DNA of 64,000 nt. Source: Oligoflexus sp. Its GTDB lineage: Bacteria; Bdellovibrionota_B; Oligoflexia; Oligoflexales; Oligoflexaceae. Location of the stretch: positions 25,515 to 89,514 of the forward strand of contig JACMOC010000037.1 of NCBI GenBank assembly GCA_014378195.1, read 5' to 3'. Of the stretch, positions 7,791 to 16,066 are shown piece by piece. The first letter of the stretch is position 1; each line of letters starts with the position of its first letter. The notes beneath the pieces are model-generated. The model searched no databases and was not told the DNA's origin. It saw nothing but the letters and a program-made list of their open reading frames with translations. The position numbers and the translations under genes are program-made.

Positions 7791-8828
7791 ATTAATACTT
7801 TACCTCCGCAACAACAGTCTTCGCTCAAGATCGATTATTTTCTGTATTCGTGTTTTGAGTTTGAACAGACCTGCAAAGCCTTCCCGGCCCAGGCTCTCGG
7901 GCCACAAAGATGGCCGGAAACCAAACTGTTTATCGAAGGTCAGCGCACGAGCTTTGAAGATCTCGGCACTCTCCAGGAACAACTTGAAGCTTCGCTGCGT
8001 TGGTATACCAATGAATATCCTCAACTGCTGAATGACCATAAAATCGAGATGGAAAACCTCGGCGCTATTGCAGCAGCCTGCGTTTATTTCGGTCTCGACA
8101 TTCGCATTCTCGCCAGCAAAGATTCCAACGCACTCGAAGCGCTGAGCAGCGACAACAACGGCCTTTGGGCGGAAATGGATCGCATCGTCGAAGCCACTGC
8201 GCCTAACTTCGCCAGCTACATCAACGCTTATCTGCGCTGGGTCTACGTTAAGACCGAAGAAAAATATTGGGAAGCGGGCAGTCGCCCTCCAGTCGGTCGT
8301 TACACACCGGGCGCCCGTAATCGTCGTCCTTTCAGCGGTTCGTCCGGAAGTTCTGGTCCTCGTCGGAGTGGCCCAAGCGGAGGTGGTCGTCCAAGCGGCG
8401 ATAGAGATCGCGGCCCTCGTCGCGACGCGGGTGACAAAGATCGTGACCGTGGTCCTCGACCTCAAGGTGGTGGCGGACGCGACGCAGCAGCTCCCGGCAG
8501 CAGTAGCGGAAGCAGCGAAGGTCGCAGCCGTAGACCGTCTTCAGGAGGCCCAAGAGGCGGACGTGATAACGGTCCAAGACCGGAAAGCATCACATCTCAT
8601 GCCGATCAGGAACAGGCCGCTTTGGAATCGGTTCAAAGAGCGATTTCGCATCTTAAAGCCGACGCTAACCTGAGTGAAATAAGACTTGATCCTTCGAATT
8701 CCTTTTTCCGTCGTTTGCAGCATAAAAAGGCTGTTTTGGAAGGCTTTTTCTCGTTCTCGACGGGCGAAGGCAATGGCCGCTCCGTAGTTGTGACCCGCGA
8801 TCAACCGGCTAACGAGGACGCGGAATGA
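7791..8828 (+). CDS. R3H-domain nucleic-acid-binding protein with Arg/Gly-rich linker; apparent ATT start
   Basis: The frame closes at 8828 and stays open back to a TGA at 7761. The only ATG is at 8049, but the 86 upstream codons read as ordinary protein, with normal codon use and a W-P-E-T-K-L-F-I-E-G segment. No ATG, GTG or TTG exists in that stretch. AAGGGTGA (7779-7786) sits 4 nt before an ATT at 7791, which I take as the start (345 residues). Residues about 1-160 form a helical domain. Residues about 165-275 are disordered and rich in Arg, Gly, Ser and Asp. The C-terminus matches an R3H domain, with R-R-L-Q-H at 307-311 and a later S-T-G-E-G-N-G-R segment. R3H domains bind single-stranded nucleic acid. 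The next gene overlaps by 4 nt. Confidence 0.7.
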   Translation: MNTLPPQQQSSLKIDYFLYSCFEFEQTCKAFPAQALGPQRWPETKLFIEGQRTSFEDLGTLQEQLEASLRWYTNEYPQLLNDHKIEMENLGAIAAACVYFGLDIRILASKDSNALEALSSDNNGLWAEMDRIVEATAPNFASYINAYLRWVYVKTEEKYWEAGSRPPVGRYTPGARNRRPFSGSSGSSGPRRSGPSGGGRPSGDRDRGPRRDAGDKDRDRGPRPQGGGGRDAAAPGSSSGSSEGRSRRPSSGGPRGGRDNGPRPESITSHADQEQAALESVQRAISHLKADANLSEIRLDPSNSFFRRLQHKKAVLEGFFSFSTGEGNGRSVVVTRDQPANEDAE

Positions 8829-9580
8829 GTTCGATTGCGATCACCGGCGCATCCTCTGGCATCGGCAAAGCTATCGCTGAAGTTTATGCGCGTAAAGGAT
8901 TTGACCTGATTCTGGGCGCTCGGCGAACTGAAAAATTGGACGCCGTCGCGCAGGAACTCAAGTCCCTAGGCGCAAAATCCATCCATTCCTTGAAGCTGGA
9001 TGTTCGTTCCGACGAGTCGGTTTTGAAATGGACTGAAGCTGCTTTTAAAGCTTTTCCTAAGCTCGATATCCTTGTCAACAATGCCGGACTCGTCCTTGGT
9101 CGTGACACCGTCGAAACCGGAAGCATCGACGATTGGATGACCATCCTCGACACCAATGTTATGGGCGTTTTACGCCTTTGCCGGCAGTTTCTACCGAAGT
9201 TTCGCGAAAACGATCATGGCCACGTTGTGATGATAGGCTCCATTGCAGGCCATCAGGTCTACGAAGGTGGAAGCGTTTACTGTGCGAGCAAATTTGGAGT
9301 GAAAGCCATTGCGGAAACGCTTCGCCTTGAGCTTAACGGCACTCAAATTCGCGTGAGCTCCATCGATCCGGGAATGGTTGAGACCGAGTTTTCCGAGGTT
9401 CGGTTTAAAGGTGATAAAGAAAAAGCCAAAGCCGTCTATCAAGGCATGACGCCTTTATCAGCACACGATATTGCCGAGACGATCGAGTTTTGCACCTCGC
9501 GTCCTGCTCACGTAAATATCGATGATATTAGAATTATGCCGACCGCTCAGGCGAGTGCGACGAAGGTTCATCGCACTTGA
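8825..9580 (+). CDS. SDR-family oxidoreductase, YdfG-like
   Basis: This 251-residue classical short-chain dehydrogenase has the nucleotide-binding motif GASSGIG at residues 8-14, N-N-A-G at about 85-88, catalytic Ser139 and Y152-x3-K156. An Arg pair early in the chain (G-A-R-R) suggests NADP preference. Overall it resembles YdfG-type 3-hydroxy acid or serine dehydrogenases, but the substrate is not determined. The start overlaps the R3H gene stop in an ATGA arrangement, indicating translational coupling. Confidence 0.9.
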   Translation: MSSIAITGASSGIGKAIAEVYARKGFDLILGARRTEKLDAVAQELKSLGAKSIHSLKLDVRSDESVLKWTEAAFKAFPKLDILVNNAGLVLGRDTVETGSIDDWMTILDTNVMGVLRLCRQFLPKFRENDHGHVVMIGSIAGHQVYEGGSVYCASKFGVKAIAETLRLELNGTQIRVSSIDPGMVETEFSEVRFKGDKEKAKAVYQGMTPLSAHDIAETIEFCTSRPAHVNIDDIRIMPTAQASATKVHRT

Positions 9581-9613
9581 TTGGTCAGTTATTTCGAAGG
9601 GCTAACGCGAATC

Positions 9614-10597
9614 CTAGGCCTTAGCCGGAACGACTTTTTGTTCGATCGTTCCGAAGATGTTTTTCCCCGCCGCATCCCGCATCTCGATACGAATCGTATC
9701 ACCGTAACTCAAAAACGGCGTTTCCATCTTTCCATGATCAATCTGCTCAATCATCCGGCGTTCGGCTAAACACGATGATCCACGGCTGCGATCTTCGTTC
9801 GAAACAGTGCCGCTGCCAAGAATGGTTCCGGCTGTGTAACTCCGAGTCTTAGCGATATGCGCGATTAATTCAAAGAATGAAAAATGCATTTCGGGACCAG
9901 CATCCGGATTGCCGAAGATCGATCCATTCAGCTTTGTTTCCAAGGGCAAATGAATGCGGCCGCCTTGCCAGGCATCACCGAGTTCGTCGGGCGTAACGGC
10001 AAAAGGCGAAAAGCCGGAAGCGGGTTTGGATTGAAAAAATCCAAATCCTTTTTCAAGTTCGGCTGGAATCAAATTGCGCAGAGACACATCATTTACAAGG
10101 CAAAGGAGACGAACATATTTGTGGGCGTCTTCGGCCTTTACACCTTCTGGTGTATCTCCGAGAATGACGGCAACTTCAGACTCAAAATCGCAGCCCCAGC
10201 TGGTATCAGTTAGTAGGATATCATCCTTTGGTCCCAGCAAAATACCGGACCCACCTTGATAAATCAAAGGATCTGTTCGCAATGTCTTGGGTGGTTCTGC
10301 ATTACGGGCTTTGCGAACAAGCAGGATGTGATGAATATAGGACGAAGCGTCAATCCACTCATAAGCGCGTGGAAGAGGGGCTTTCCAGGTCACTTGCGAA
10401 GTGTCGGATCCAAAACCTGGTTCCCCGTTCAAACGATCGGAAAGTTTCTGCAAAGCTTGAGCGCTACCAGTCCAGGAATCGAGAGCCGATTGAAGAGTAG
10501 GGGTTTGGGCACCCGCTTCCACACAACGTTTTAAATCCCGACTGACAACCATAAGTTGACCATCGCGGGTTCCATTTTGTTTGGTGCCTAGCTTCAT
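9614..10597 (-). CDS. Fumarylacetoacetate hydrolase family protein
   Basis: The 327-residue product belongs to the FAH superfamily of metal-dependent hydrolases that cleave C-C bonds in beta-diketo acids. Metal-ligand patterns are visible as D-F-E-S-E-V-A and N-D-V-S-L-R-N, and the Gly-rich T-I-L-G-S-G-T-V-S-N segment is characteristic. Length and N-terminal domain fit the fumarylacetoacetase-like branch used in tyrosine degradation, but no other tyrosine catabolism gene is present here. It ends the scpA-scpB-rluB cluster, 16 nt after rluB. The physiological substrate is uncertain. Confidence 0.85.
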   Translation of the reverse strand: MKLGTKQNGTRDGQLMVVSRDLKRCVEAGAQTPTLQSALDSWTGSAQALQKLSDRLNGEPGFGSDTSQVTWKAPLPRAYEWIDASSYIHHILLVRKARNAEPPKTLRTDPLIYQGGSGILLGPKDDILLTDTSWGCDFESEVAVILGDTPEGVKAEDAHKYVRLLCLVNDVSLRNLIPAELEKGFGFFQSKPASGFSPFAVTPDELGDAWQGGRIHLPLETKLNGSIFGNPDAGPEMHFSFFELIAHIAKTRSYTAGTILGSGTVSNEDRSRGSSCLAERRMIEQIDHGKMETPFLSYGDTIRIEMRDAAGKNIFGTIEQKVVPAKA

Positions 10598-10613
10598 CTC
10601 TACTCTCCTCGTC

Positions 10614-11369
10614 TTATTTCTCGAGTCCTACTGCCTGCTTCAGGTTCAGAATCTCTGCCGAAGTCAGCTGGCGATAATCACCCGGAGCCAAGGAATCTGG
10701 CAAGGCCAAATCACCGAAAGCCATACGAATTAGCCGTAAAACGCGGCCGTCAAAATACTCGAAAGTCCGGCGTACAATCCGGTTGCGACCTTCTCTGACT
10801 TTGATAATGTAATAAGCGCCGCGGGTATTGCCCAGCTCCACTGTCTGAAGGAACTGCAGTTCTGCGCCCTGGGTCGGACCGTCGTCCAGAGTAAGGCCCT
10901 GACGGATGGCCTTTTCCTCTTCAGGTTTGAGGCGTTTGCTGAACAGAACCTGATAGGTTCGTGTGATTTTATAACTAGGGTGAGTCAAACGATGAACGAG
11001 TTCGCCATCGTTGGAGAGCAACAAAAGGCCTTCCGTACGATAGTCGAGTCGACCGATAGGATTGAGAAGAAATTTCACGTGCCGAAGCGCTGGCAGATCA
11101 AAAATCGTGATTTTGCCTTCTTCGCGCTGGCGGCTCGTGAGCGTCAGATCTGGCTTATGAAGCATCCAATAAACGCGTGGAGGCTGGCGATCTTGAACGA
11201 GTTTCCCGTCGACAGTGACTTGATCCTCCTCAGGTTGGATCTTCGTCCCCGGTTCGCGCACCACTTTTCCGTTGATGCTGATCCGACCCTCGAGAAGCAT
11301 CTTCTCCGCTTCTCTCCGTGATGCTATCCCGAGTTGGGAGAGCCACTTCTGTATTCTCATGTCCGTCAC
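10614..11369 (-). CDS. rluB: 23S rRNA pseudouridine synthase, RluB/RsuA family
   Basis: An N-terminal S4 RNA-binding domain (R-I-Q-K-W-L-S-Q-L-G onward) precedes the pseudouridine synthase domain. The catalytic Asp is in G-R-L-D-Y-R-T-E-G-L-L-L-L-S-N-D-G. The family modifies one uridine in rRNA; proximity to scpAB and the sequence pattern favour RluB, which acts on the 2605 region of 23S rRNA. I choose GTG 11369 because AAGGA lies 7 nt upstream; TTG 11390 and ATG 11360 are alternatives. The first 47 codons overlap the 3' part of scpB in a different frame. Confidence 0.9.
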   Translation of the reverse strand: MTDMRIQKWLSQLGIASRREAEKMLLEGRISINGKVVREPGTKIQPEEDQVTVDGKLVQDRQPPRVYWMLHKPDLTLTSRQREEGKITIFDLPALRHVKFLLNPIGRLDYRTEGLLLLSNDGELVHRLTHPSYKITRTYQVLFSKRLKPEEEKAIRQGLTLDDGPTQGAELQFLQTVELGNTRGAYYIIKVREGRNRIVRRTFEYFDGRVLRLIRMAFGDLALPDSLAPGDYRQLTSAEILNLKQAVGLEK

Positions 11370-12777
11370 TGAGGAATCCTTCGTTGTCAAAAATGCCGCC
11401 AGACCTGCGTACTTTAGCTTGCGTCGAGGCAGATGATTCAGAACCGTCCTCTCTTACCTCAAAACTGCCGTCAGATTTAGCGAAATCGGCAGAGAGCGGC
11501 CCCGAAATACTGGGCTGCTGACGGCTATCGTCACCGATAAAATCCTCAACGTCGATATCGTGATCCGGTCGATCGATCTTCTGGAAGGCATCGATGATAG
11601 CCTCGGAGGCGGGCTGGAAGGCCGATAATGGCGGCAAATCATTAAGGCTTTGGATTCTAAAGACCCGCATAAATTCCGTCGTTGTCCCGAATAACATAGG
11701 ACGACCTGAATCCTCTTTGCGGCCAACACAGGCTACCAGGTCGCGTTCGAGAAGGTTTTTGATAATACTTCCCGCGTCGACACCGCGAATAAATTCGATA
11801 TCGGCGCGTGTACAGGGCTGCCGATACGCAATAATAGCCAAGGTTTCGTGTGCGGCACGCGACAGAGGCCTTTGTCGTGAGGAAAACATGCGCTCCATTA
11901 TAGGCGCGGCAGCGGGCACTGTGCGGAATTGAAATCCTGAGCCGCGATCATACTCAAGTCGAAAACCGCCGTTTCTCTCCTTATAGAGACGCTGCAGCTG
12001 CTGGATGATCGAGTCGATCGTCGAGTGGTTTGGCTCGTTTCCGTCCTCATCGGCAAGGCATTCAGCTACCTCCGATACGGAAATAGGCTTGGGAGCCGCA
12101 AAAAGGATAGCCTCAACTTGCGCTTCGAGGTTGATGGCTTCATCCCAACGCATCAGGCCTTGTTTATCGTCGGTTACTATTTCCGCTTCAAGCGAAGTTT
12201 CGGGCGCAAGAGCGAGTTCTTTATCTTTTTTAGGTTTACGTGGTTTTTTAGGGCTAAGATTAGCTTCGTGGGGAGCGACCACCTCCAGTTCCAACGGCTC
12301 TTCCGCCTCTTTCTCGCTCTCTGGTTCGCACCCATTGAGTTGCGCCTCGCGCTCTGCCTTGGCATCAAAATGTGCCAATACATTTTCGAGATCAACTTCC
12401 GCCAGTATCGCGCCCACTTCCTGTAGAGCTTCGGTCTGAAGCTCCTCTTCGGCTGCGATTTGCTCAGCAACGTCGAAACCTATCGTTGTTTCGAAATCCG
12501 TCACCGGGCCAGCTTCAAAGTAATCCGATGGCGTCTGCGCCTCATCACTCATTTTGCCTTTGGATTTTTTGGGCTTCGATTTTTTGCGTGACTCTCTATC
12601 CTGGTCTTGGCCGTTCAGGGTAAATTCGCCATCCTGGTCTTCTGTTCCCAGATTCGGGTTAAACTCTTCCGCCCATCGCTGCGCGGCTTCCAGTAGCCTT
12701 GCATCGAGTTCGCCCTCCATGTCTTCGGCTGGAATATTTGCGTTTTTCTCGTCTTTTGTATCGTTCGAATCAGCCAA
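11230..12777 (-). CDS. scpB: Segregation and condensation protein ScpB with long extensions
   Basis: ScpB forms a dimer that joins ScpA and SMC in the chromosome condensin. The winged-helix core lies at about residues 217-387 and includes E-A-I-L-F-A-A and L-A-I-I-A-Y-R-Q-P with R-G-V-D. The family is usually about 180-220 residues; this one is 515. It has about 215 extra acidic/Lys-rich residues in front and about 125 behind. TTG 12777 is preferred over GTG 12786 because AGAGGTG lies 6 nt ahead. The last 140 bp overlap rluB out of frame. It follows scpA by 47 nt. Confidence 0.9.
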   Translation of the reverse strand: MADSNDTKDEKNANIPAEDMEGELDARLLEAAQRWAEEFNPNLGTEDQDGEFTLNGQDQDRESRKKSKPKKSKGKMSDEAQTPSDYFEAGPVTDFETTIGFDVAEQIAAEEELQTEALQEVGAILAEVDLENVLAHFDAKAEREAQLNGCEPESEKEAEEPLELEVVAPHEANLSPKKPRKPKKDKELALAPETSLEAEIVTDDKQGLMRWDEAINLEAQVEAILFAAPKPISVSEVAECLADEDGNEPNHSTIDSIIQQLQRLYKERNGGFRLEYDRGSGFQFRTVPAAAPIMERMFSSRQRPLSRAAHETLAIIAYRQPCTRADIEFIRGVDAGSIIKNLLERDLVACVGRKEDSGRPMLFGTTTEFMRVFRIQSLNDLPPLSAFQPASEAIIDAFQKIDRPDHDIDVEDFIGDDSRQQPSISGPLSADFAKSDGSFEVREDGSESSASTQAKVRRSGGIFDNEGFLSDGHENTEVALPTRDSITERSGEDASRGSDQHQRKSGARTGDEDPT

Positions 12778-12824
12778 GACTGACACCTCTTTCGAGAATT
12801 AAATATTCGTGACAGATAGTTTCA

Positions 12825-13625
12825 TTAGGATCCGGCTTGAACTTCGACCTCTGCCGCTTTGATTTGAAGCGGAAGCTGCGACTTGTCGAGATCACTGCGA
12901 TAAAGCCACATCGGCCCGTTGGCGACCTCTTGATAGACCTTCAGTTGACCGGATTTACAGAGTTCGAGAGCTGCGAGGATGTAAATCACGAGTTCGTAAC
13001 GCGATGTGAAGTTTTTATAAAATCCCTGGAAAAGCGCAAAATTCACGTTGTCGATGACCTTAGCCAGTTCCTTGATTTTATCCTCGAGCGTCACCATGTG
13101 AGTCGTAGCCTCAACACGAGCCGGCGGCTTACGCTCAGCCAGGGTCGCGAGCATTTGCTCGTAGAGTATAACGAGCGATGCGGGATCGCCGATCAAGGGG
13201 GCTTCGATGTCTTCATACATCGGCATCAAGCGCTGCCATTCCATTGAGGAACGAATCTGCACGCCGAACTGCGGCTTGATCGCAAGGTGCTCGCCGACCC
13301 GTTTGAAAATCTCATACTGTATCAGCTGCTCTTGTAGGGAATATCGCGGATCATCTTCTTTCAAAGGCCCATCGTCATTTTTGCTCTCCTGACCAGGGAG
13401 TAGCATCTTTGATTTGATTTCAATCAAAGTTGCGGCCATCTCGATGAATTCCCCAGCGTCCGCGAGATCGTCGTAACGCAGAATGCGCAAATACGCGAGA
13501 TACTGCTGCGTAAGCTTGAAGATATCGATATTAAAAATGTCGATCTCACTCACTCGTATCAAATGGAGCAGAAGGTCGAGAGGACCCTCAAACTGATCGA
13601 GTTTGAGATAATATTGATTGGTCAT
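12825..13625 (-). CDS. scpA: Segregation and condensation protein ScpA
   Basis: ScpA is the kleisin that bridges the SMC heads and recruits ScpB. The 266-residue product has the N-terminal motif F-E-G-P-L-D-L-L-L-H-L-I and D-I-F-N-I-D-I. A central A-A-T-L-I-E-I-K-S-K-M-L-L-P segment and a C-terminal winged-helix region follow (F-L/A-L-E-L pattern). Length is normal. It is the first gene of the operon scpA-scpB-rluB-FAH, with a promoter-like region at 13752-13781. Confidence 0.95.
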   Translation of the reverse strand: MTNQYYLKLDQFEGPLDLLLHLIRVSEIDIFNIDIFKLTQQYLAYLRILRYDDLADAGEFIEMAATLIEIKSKMLLPGQESKNDDGPLKEDDPRYSLQEQLIQYEIFKRVGEHLAIKPQFGVQIRSSMEWQRLMPMYEDIEAPLIGDPASLVILYEQMLATLAERKPPARVEATTHMVTLEDKIKELAKVIDNVNFALFQGFYKNFTSRYELVIYILAALELCKSGQLKVYQEVANGPMWLYRSDLDKSQLPLQIKAAEVEVQAGS

Positions 13626-13751
13626 GAACAGCTATTTCCCTTGCCGCTTACGAGCAAACTTGTGTTGGTTCCGGATTTTAACTGAAAGTTCGCTTTTGCT
13701 CCAGCTTTAAGGCTGTCGCCTAAAATTTCTTAAAAGACCCACAAATTTAGC

Positions 13752-13786
13752 ATGTTAAAGATGTTTTTGGCTTTTTGTCACAAAAA
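13752..13786 (-). promoter_or_regulatory. Predicted scpA promoter overlapped by a palindrome
   Basis: On the minus strand GTGACA (13781-13776) and TAACAT (13757-13752) are separated by 18 nt. A perfect palindrome with 7-bp arms, TTTTTGT-C-ACAAAAA (13772-13786), covers the -35 element. This placement fits a repressor operator. The regulator is unknown. Confidence 0.4.
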
Positions 13787-13859
13787 CCGTGGATCGATCT
13801 AAGACTTGCGGCGACTTAGACCATCTGGCATATAACGACTTTCACTGGGAGACGCTTTC

Positions 13860-15959
13860 ATGAGTATGCAGCAACAGCTTGAAAAATGGCGAGACTTGCC
13901 TCTGAACGCAGTCTTCGGATCCGAAGCCGATTTCCCGCGCGCTGCCTATCCTAAGTTGCACCTTGGAGTCCTCAAACATTTCTATCCAGACTATCCGTTA
14001 CTCCCTATAGAATTTTTAAAGCTCTACCCTGATACGATCGAAGCAGGGTTCCAGGCCCCGACTGTGCGCTCGTTCTTATCAAGCGGCACCTCGCAGCGTG
14101 ATCGCTCACGGTCGTCGTTCAGCAATGAAGGCATCGCTCTTTATCATGAATTCTCGCTCCTTAGTTTCCGCGCGATGCTCTTACCTTTTTTCAAGAGCGA
14201 GACTAGGCCGCACGGCTACAGCATGATTCCGAGTGTCGATGAATGGCCGACCTCGAGCCTCGCGCAGATGGTGGGCTGGATAAGCGAAGAATTTCCTGTG
14301 ACCTATTGGAACGAAGCGACGCCTTTATCAGCGGAAGATAAACCTGTCTGGCTGTTTGCGACAGGCTTTCATATTGTTGCCTTTGCCGACGCAAGCGGAC
14401 GTTTCCCCTTGCCCAAAGGGAGCATCGTTATCGAAACCGGCGGGACCAAAGGCAAAACCCGGTCCGTCACGCGCGAGGAATCCTTTGAGCTGATAGAAAA
14501 ATGTTTTGGCGTCGATAAAAACCATATCGTCAGCGAGTACGGAATGTGCGAGCTCGCAAGCCAAGCCTATGATTTTGTAGACAATCCAAGTGGCCCCATT
14601 CTGCCAATGGATAAGCGTTGGTTTCGATTTCCAAGTTGGGCGCAAACCAAAGTCTTGTCGCCCTCACAGACGATCGAAGGCCAGGGCGACGGAACACTCA
14701 TCATCGATGATCGCATTCGCGCCGACATTGGAACGCCCTTTCGTACCGAGGACCGCGTTCTTCTGAAAGCCGATGAGTCCTTTCAGCTACGTGGGCGGGT
14801 TGCGTTTAGCCCCCTCAAAGGATGCTCTCTTTTCGCCGAAGATCTCTTGAAAAGCAGCTCCAAGCCGAGTCTCTCTCTAAATCCGCAGCTTATAAGAAAG
14901 GCGCTTCATTTAGAAAGCGCTGCCGGGGTAAGTGAGGAGAGGGCCAAGACTATTCATAAACTCGCGCAATGGATGTTAAGTGATCCGGAGTTCCTGGCAA
15001 AAATAGAAGCGGGTTTAAAACACAGACAGCTTGCTGAGTGGTGTTTGAGCGATCTTAAAGCGAGCATCCCACAAAGTCCAAGAGGGTGGTTAAAGGCTGG
15101 AATTGCTACGAAAAATTCTGCCGAATCATGGCTACTCATTCCGCCACGCACTCATGACTTTGCTGTCATGCACCCCTTGTTCATGGCCGCTCTCCTCAAT
15201 CTTCGCCTCGTGGTGAGATCGACTTTTGATGCTCCGTTACTTGCCTACTGGGCTAGGGTGTTTAAGGCGTTTTGGACGTTTGAGACTCTTGACCCAAGCT
15301 GGCGTTTAGATTCTGGCGAAGCCCTACCTTGCCATAGTCTGATGGTGTTTGGCAGCGATGAAACCATACTTACCCTTCGTGACGCCACCCCTCAGCCCGT
15401 ACAGGGATTTGGCAATTGGATCACGATCAGCATTATTCACAGAAGTTCTTGGACGGATAATAGCTGGGTCAAGGATGCATTCAGCCTTGGGCAGGAAGGT
15501 TGCATGAGCTCACGCCTACTCGTTGTTTGGGACGACCAAGCTCCTGATTCTCTAGCGCCTCAACCTGTCACCATAGGACCTCTGAGTCATGGTGAGCATC
15601 TGCATTTAGCTCATAGTGAATTGGATATGGCGCTTGGAGGCTGGGAACTCCTGCCACGGAGTTCATTGGACAGCCTGGTTATCGGCCATCGTGAGTGGGA
15701 CGCCGAGCTCGGAGTGGAAGACCTTTTAAGCTCACGCCCCCTAACTTTGCCTGTAGTACGGTCGAGTCGTGCAGACGTTGCAGCGATTTTCACTGCTGTC
15801 GCGAATAATAAAACGTTCAAACTTGTGAGCGCAGATTATTTGAGCCAACCCCTTCTCGCCAGACATAATTTACCTGCTATTTGTGAAATAGGACAAGCAA
15901 ACGCTGCTAAATGGACAGGCAAACATGGGGGCCAATCTCTCTTTTTTCCTGAGGGTTGA
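13860..15959 (+). CDS. LuxE-like acyl-protein synthetase domain joined to a LuxC-like reductase domain
   Basis: The 699-residue product has two parts. Residues about 1-340 look like an adenylate-forming LuxE/PaaK-type domain, with S-S-G-T-S at 74-78, E-T-G-G-T-K-G near 195, E-Y-G-M-C-E at 226-231 and R-T-E-D at 295-298. Residues about 415-699 resemble the acyl-CoA reductase LuxC. That part has G-F-G-N-W and a candidate catalytic Cys548 in G-Q-E-G-C-M-S-S, the aldehyde-dehydrogenase-type nucleophile setting. Such a fusion would activate a fatty acid and reduce it to an aldehyde in one chain. The LuxE assignment is firmer than LuxC. No luxA/B is nearby, so bioluminescence is not implied. Confidence 0.65.
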   Translation: MSMQQQLEKWRDLPLNAVFGSEADFPRAAYPKLHLGVLKHFYPDYPLLPIEFLKLYPDTIEAGFQAPTVRSFLSSGTSQRDRSRSSFSNEGIALYHEFSLLSFRAMLLPFFKSETRPHGYSMIPSVDEWPTSSLAQMVGWISEEFPVTYWNEATPLSAEDKPVWLFATGFHIVAFADASGRFPLPKGSIVIETGGTKGKTRSVTREESFELIEKCFGVDKNHIVSEYGMCELASQAYDFVDNPSGPILPMDKRWFRFPSWAQTKVLSPSQTIEGQGDGTLIIDDRIRADIGTPFRTEDRVLLKADESFQLRGRVAFSPLKGCSLFAEDLLKSSSKPSLSLNPQLIRKALHLESAAGVSEERAKTIHKLAQWMLSDPEFLAKIEAGLKHRQLAEWCLSDLKASIPQSPRGWLKAGIATKNSAESWLLIPPRTHDFAVMHPLFMAALLNLRLVVRSTFDAPLLAYWARVFKAFWTFETLDPSWRLDSGEALPCHSLMVFGSDETILTLRDATPQPVQGFGNWITISIIHRSSWTDNSWVKDAFSLGQEGCMSSRLLVVWDDQAPDSLAPQPVTIGPLSHGEHLHLAHSELDMALGGWELLPRSSLDSLVIGHREWDAELGVEDLLSSRPLTLPVVRSSRADVAAIFTAVANNKTFKLVSADYLSQPLLARHNLPAICEIGQANAAKWTGKHGGQSLFFPEG

Positions 15960-15992
15960 CGGCAAAAAGCTCCAGAAGACTCAAAGCAAGGT

Positions 15993-15998
15993 TATAAT
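15993..15998 (+). promoter_or_regulatory. Consensus -10 element ahead of the M14 peptidase gene
   Basis: A perfect TATAAT lies about 70 nt before the ATG at 16067. No good -35 box is present at 16-18 nt, so this is a weak prediction. Confidence 0.3.
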
Positions 15999-16066
15999 AG
16001 CTGTAAGATTAGGCCCATTTATTTTATAAGCGTCTACTCCGAGCAGATCGGGGAAAGGAATGCTTT

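Noticed and set aside
7800..8465. A 221-codon minus-strand ORF opposite the R3H gene
   Set aside because: Its Arg/Thr-rich translation mirrors the repetitive Gly/Arg codons of the real gene. It has no binding site.
11230..11369. A frameshift at the scpB/rluB overlap
   Set aside because: Both frames stay open and each has a plausible start or stop. The overlap is accepted as real, with the frameshift kept as a check in the findings.
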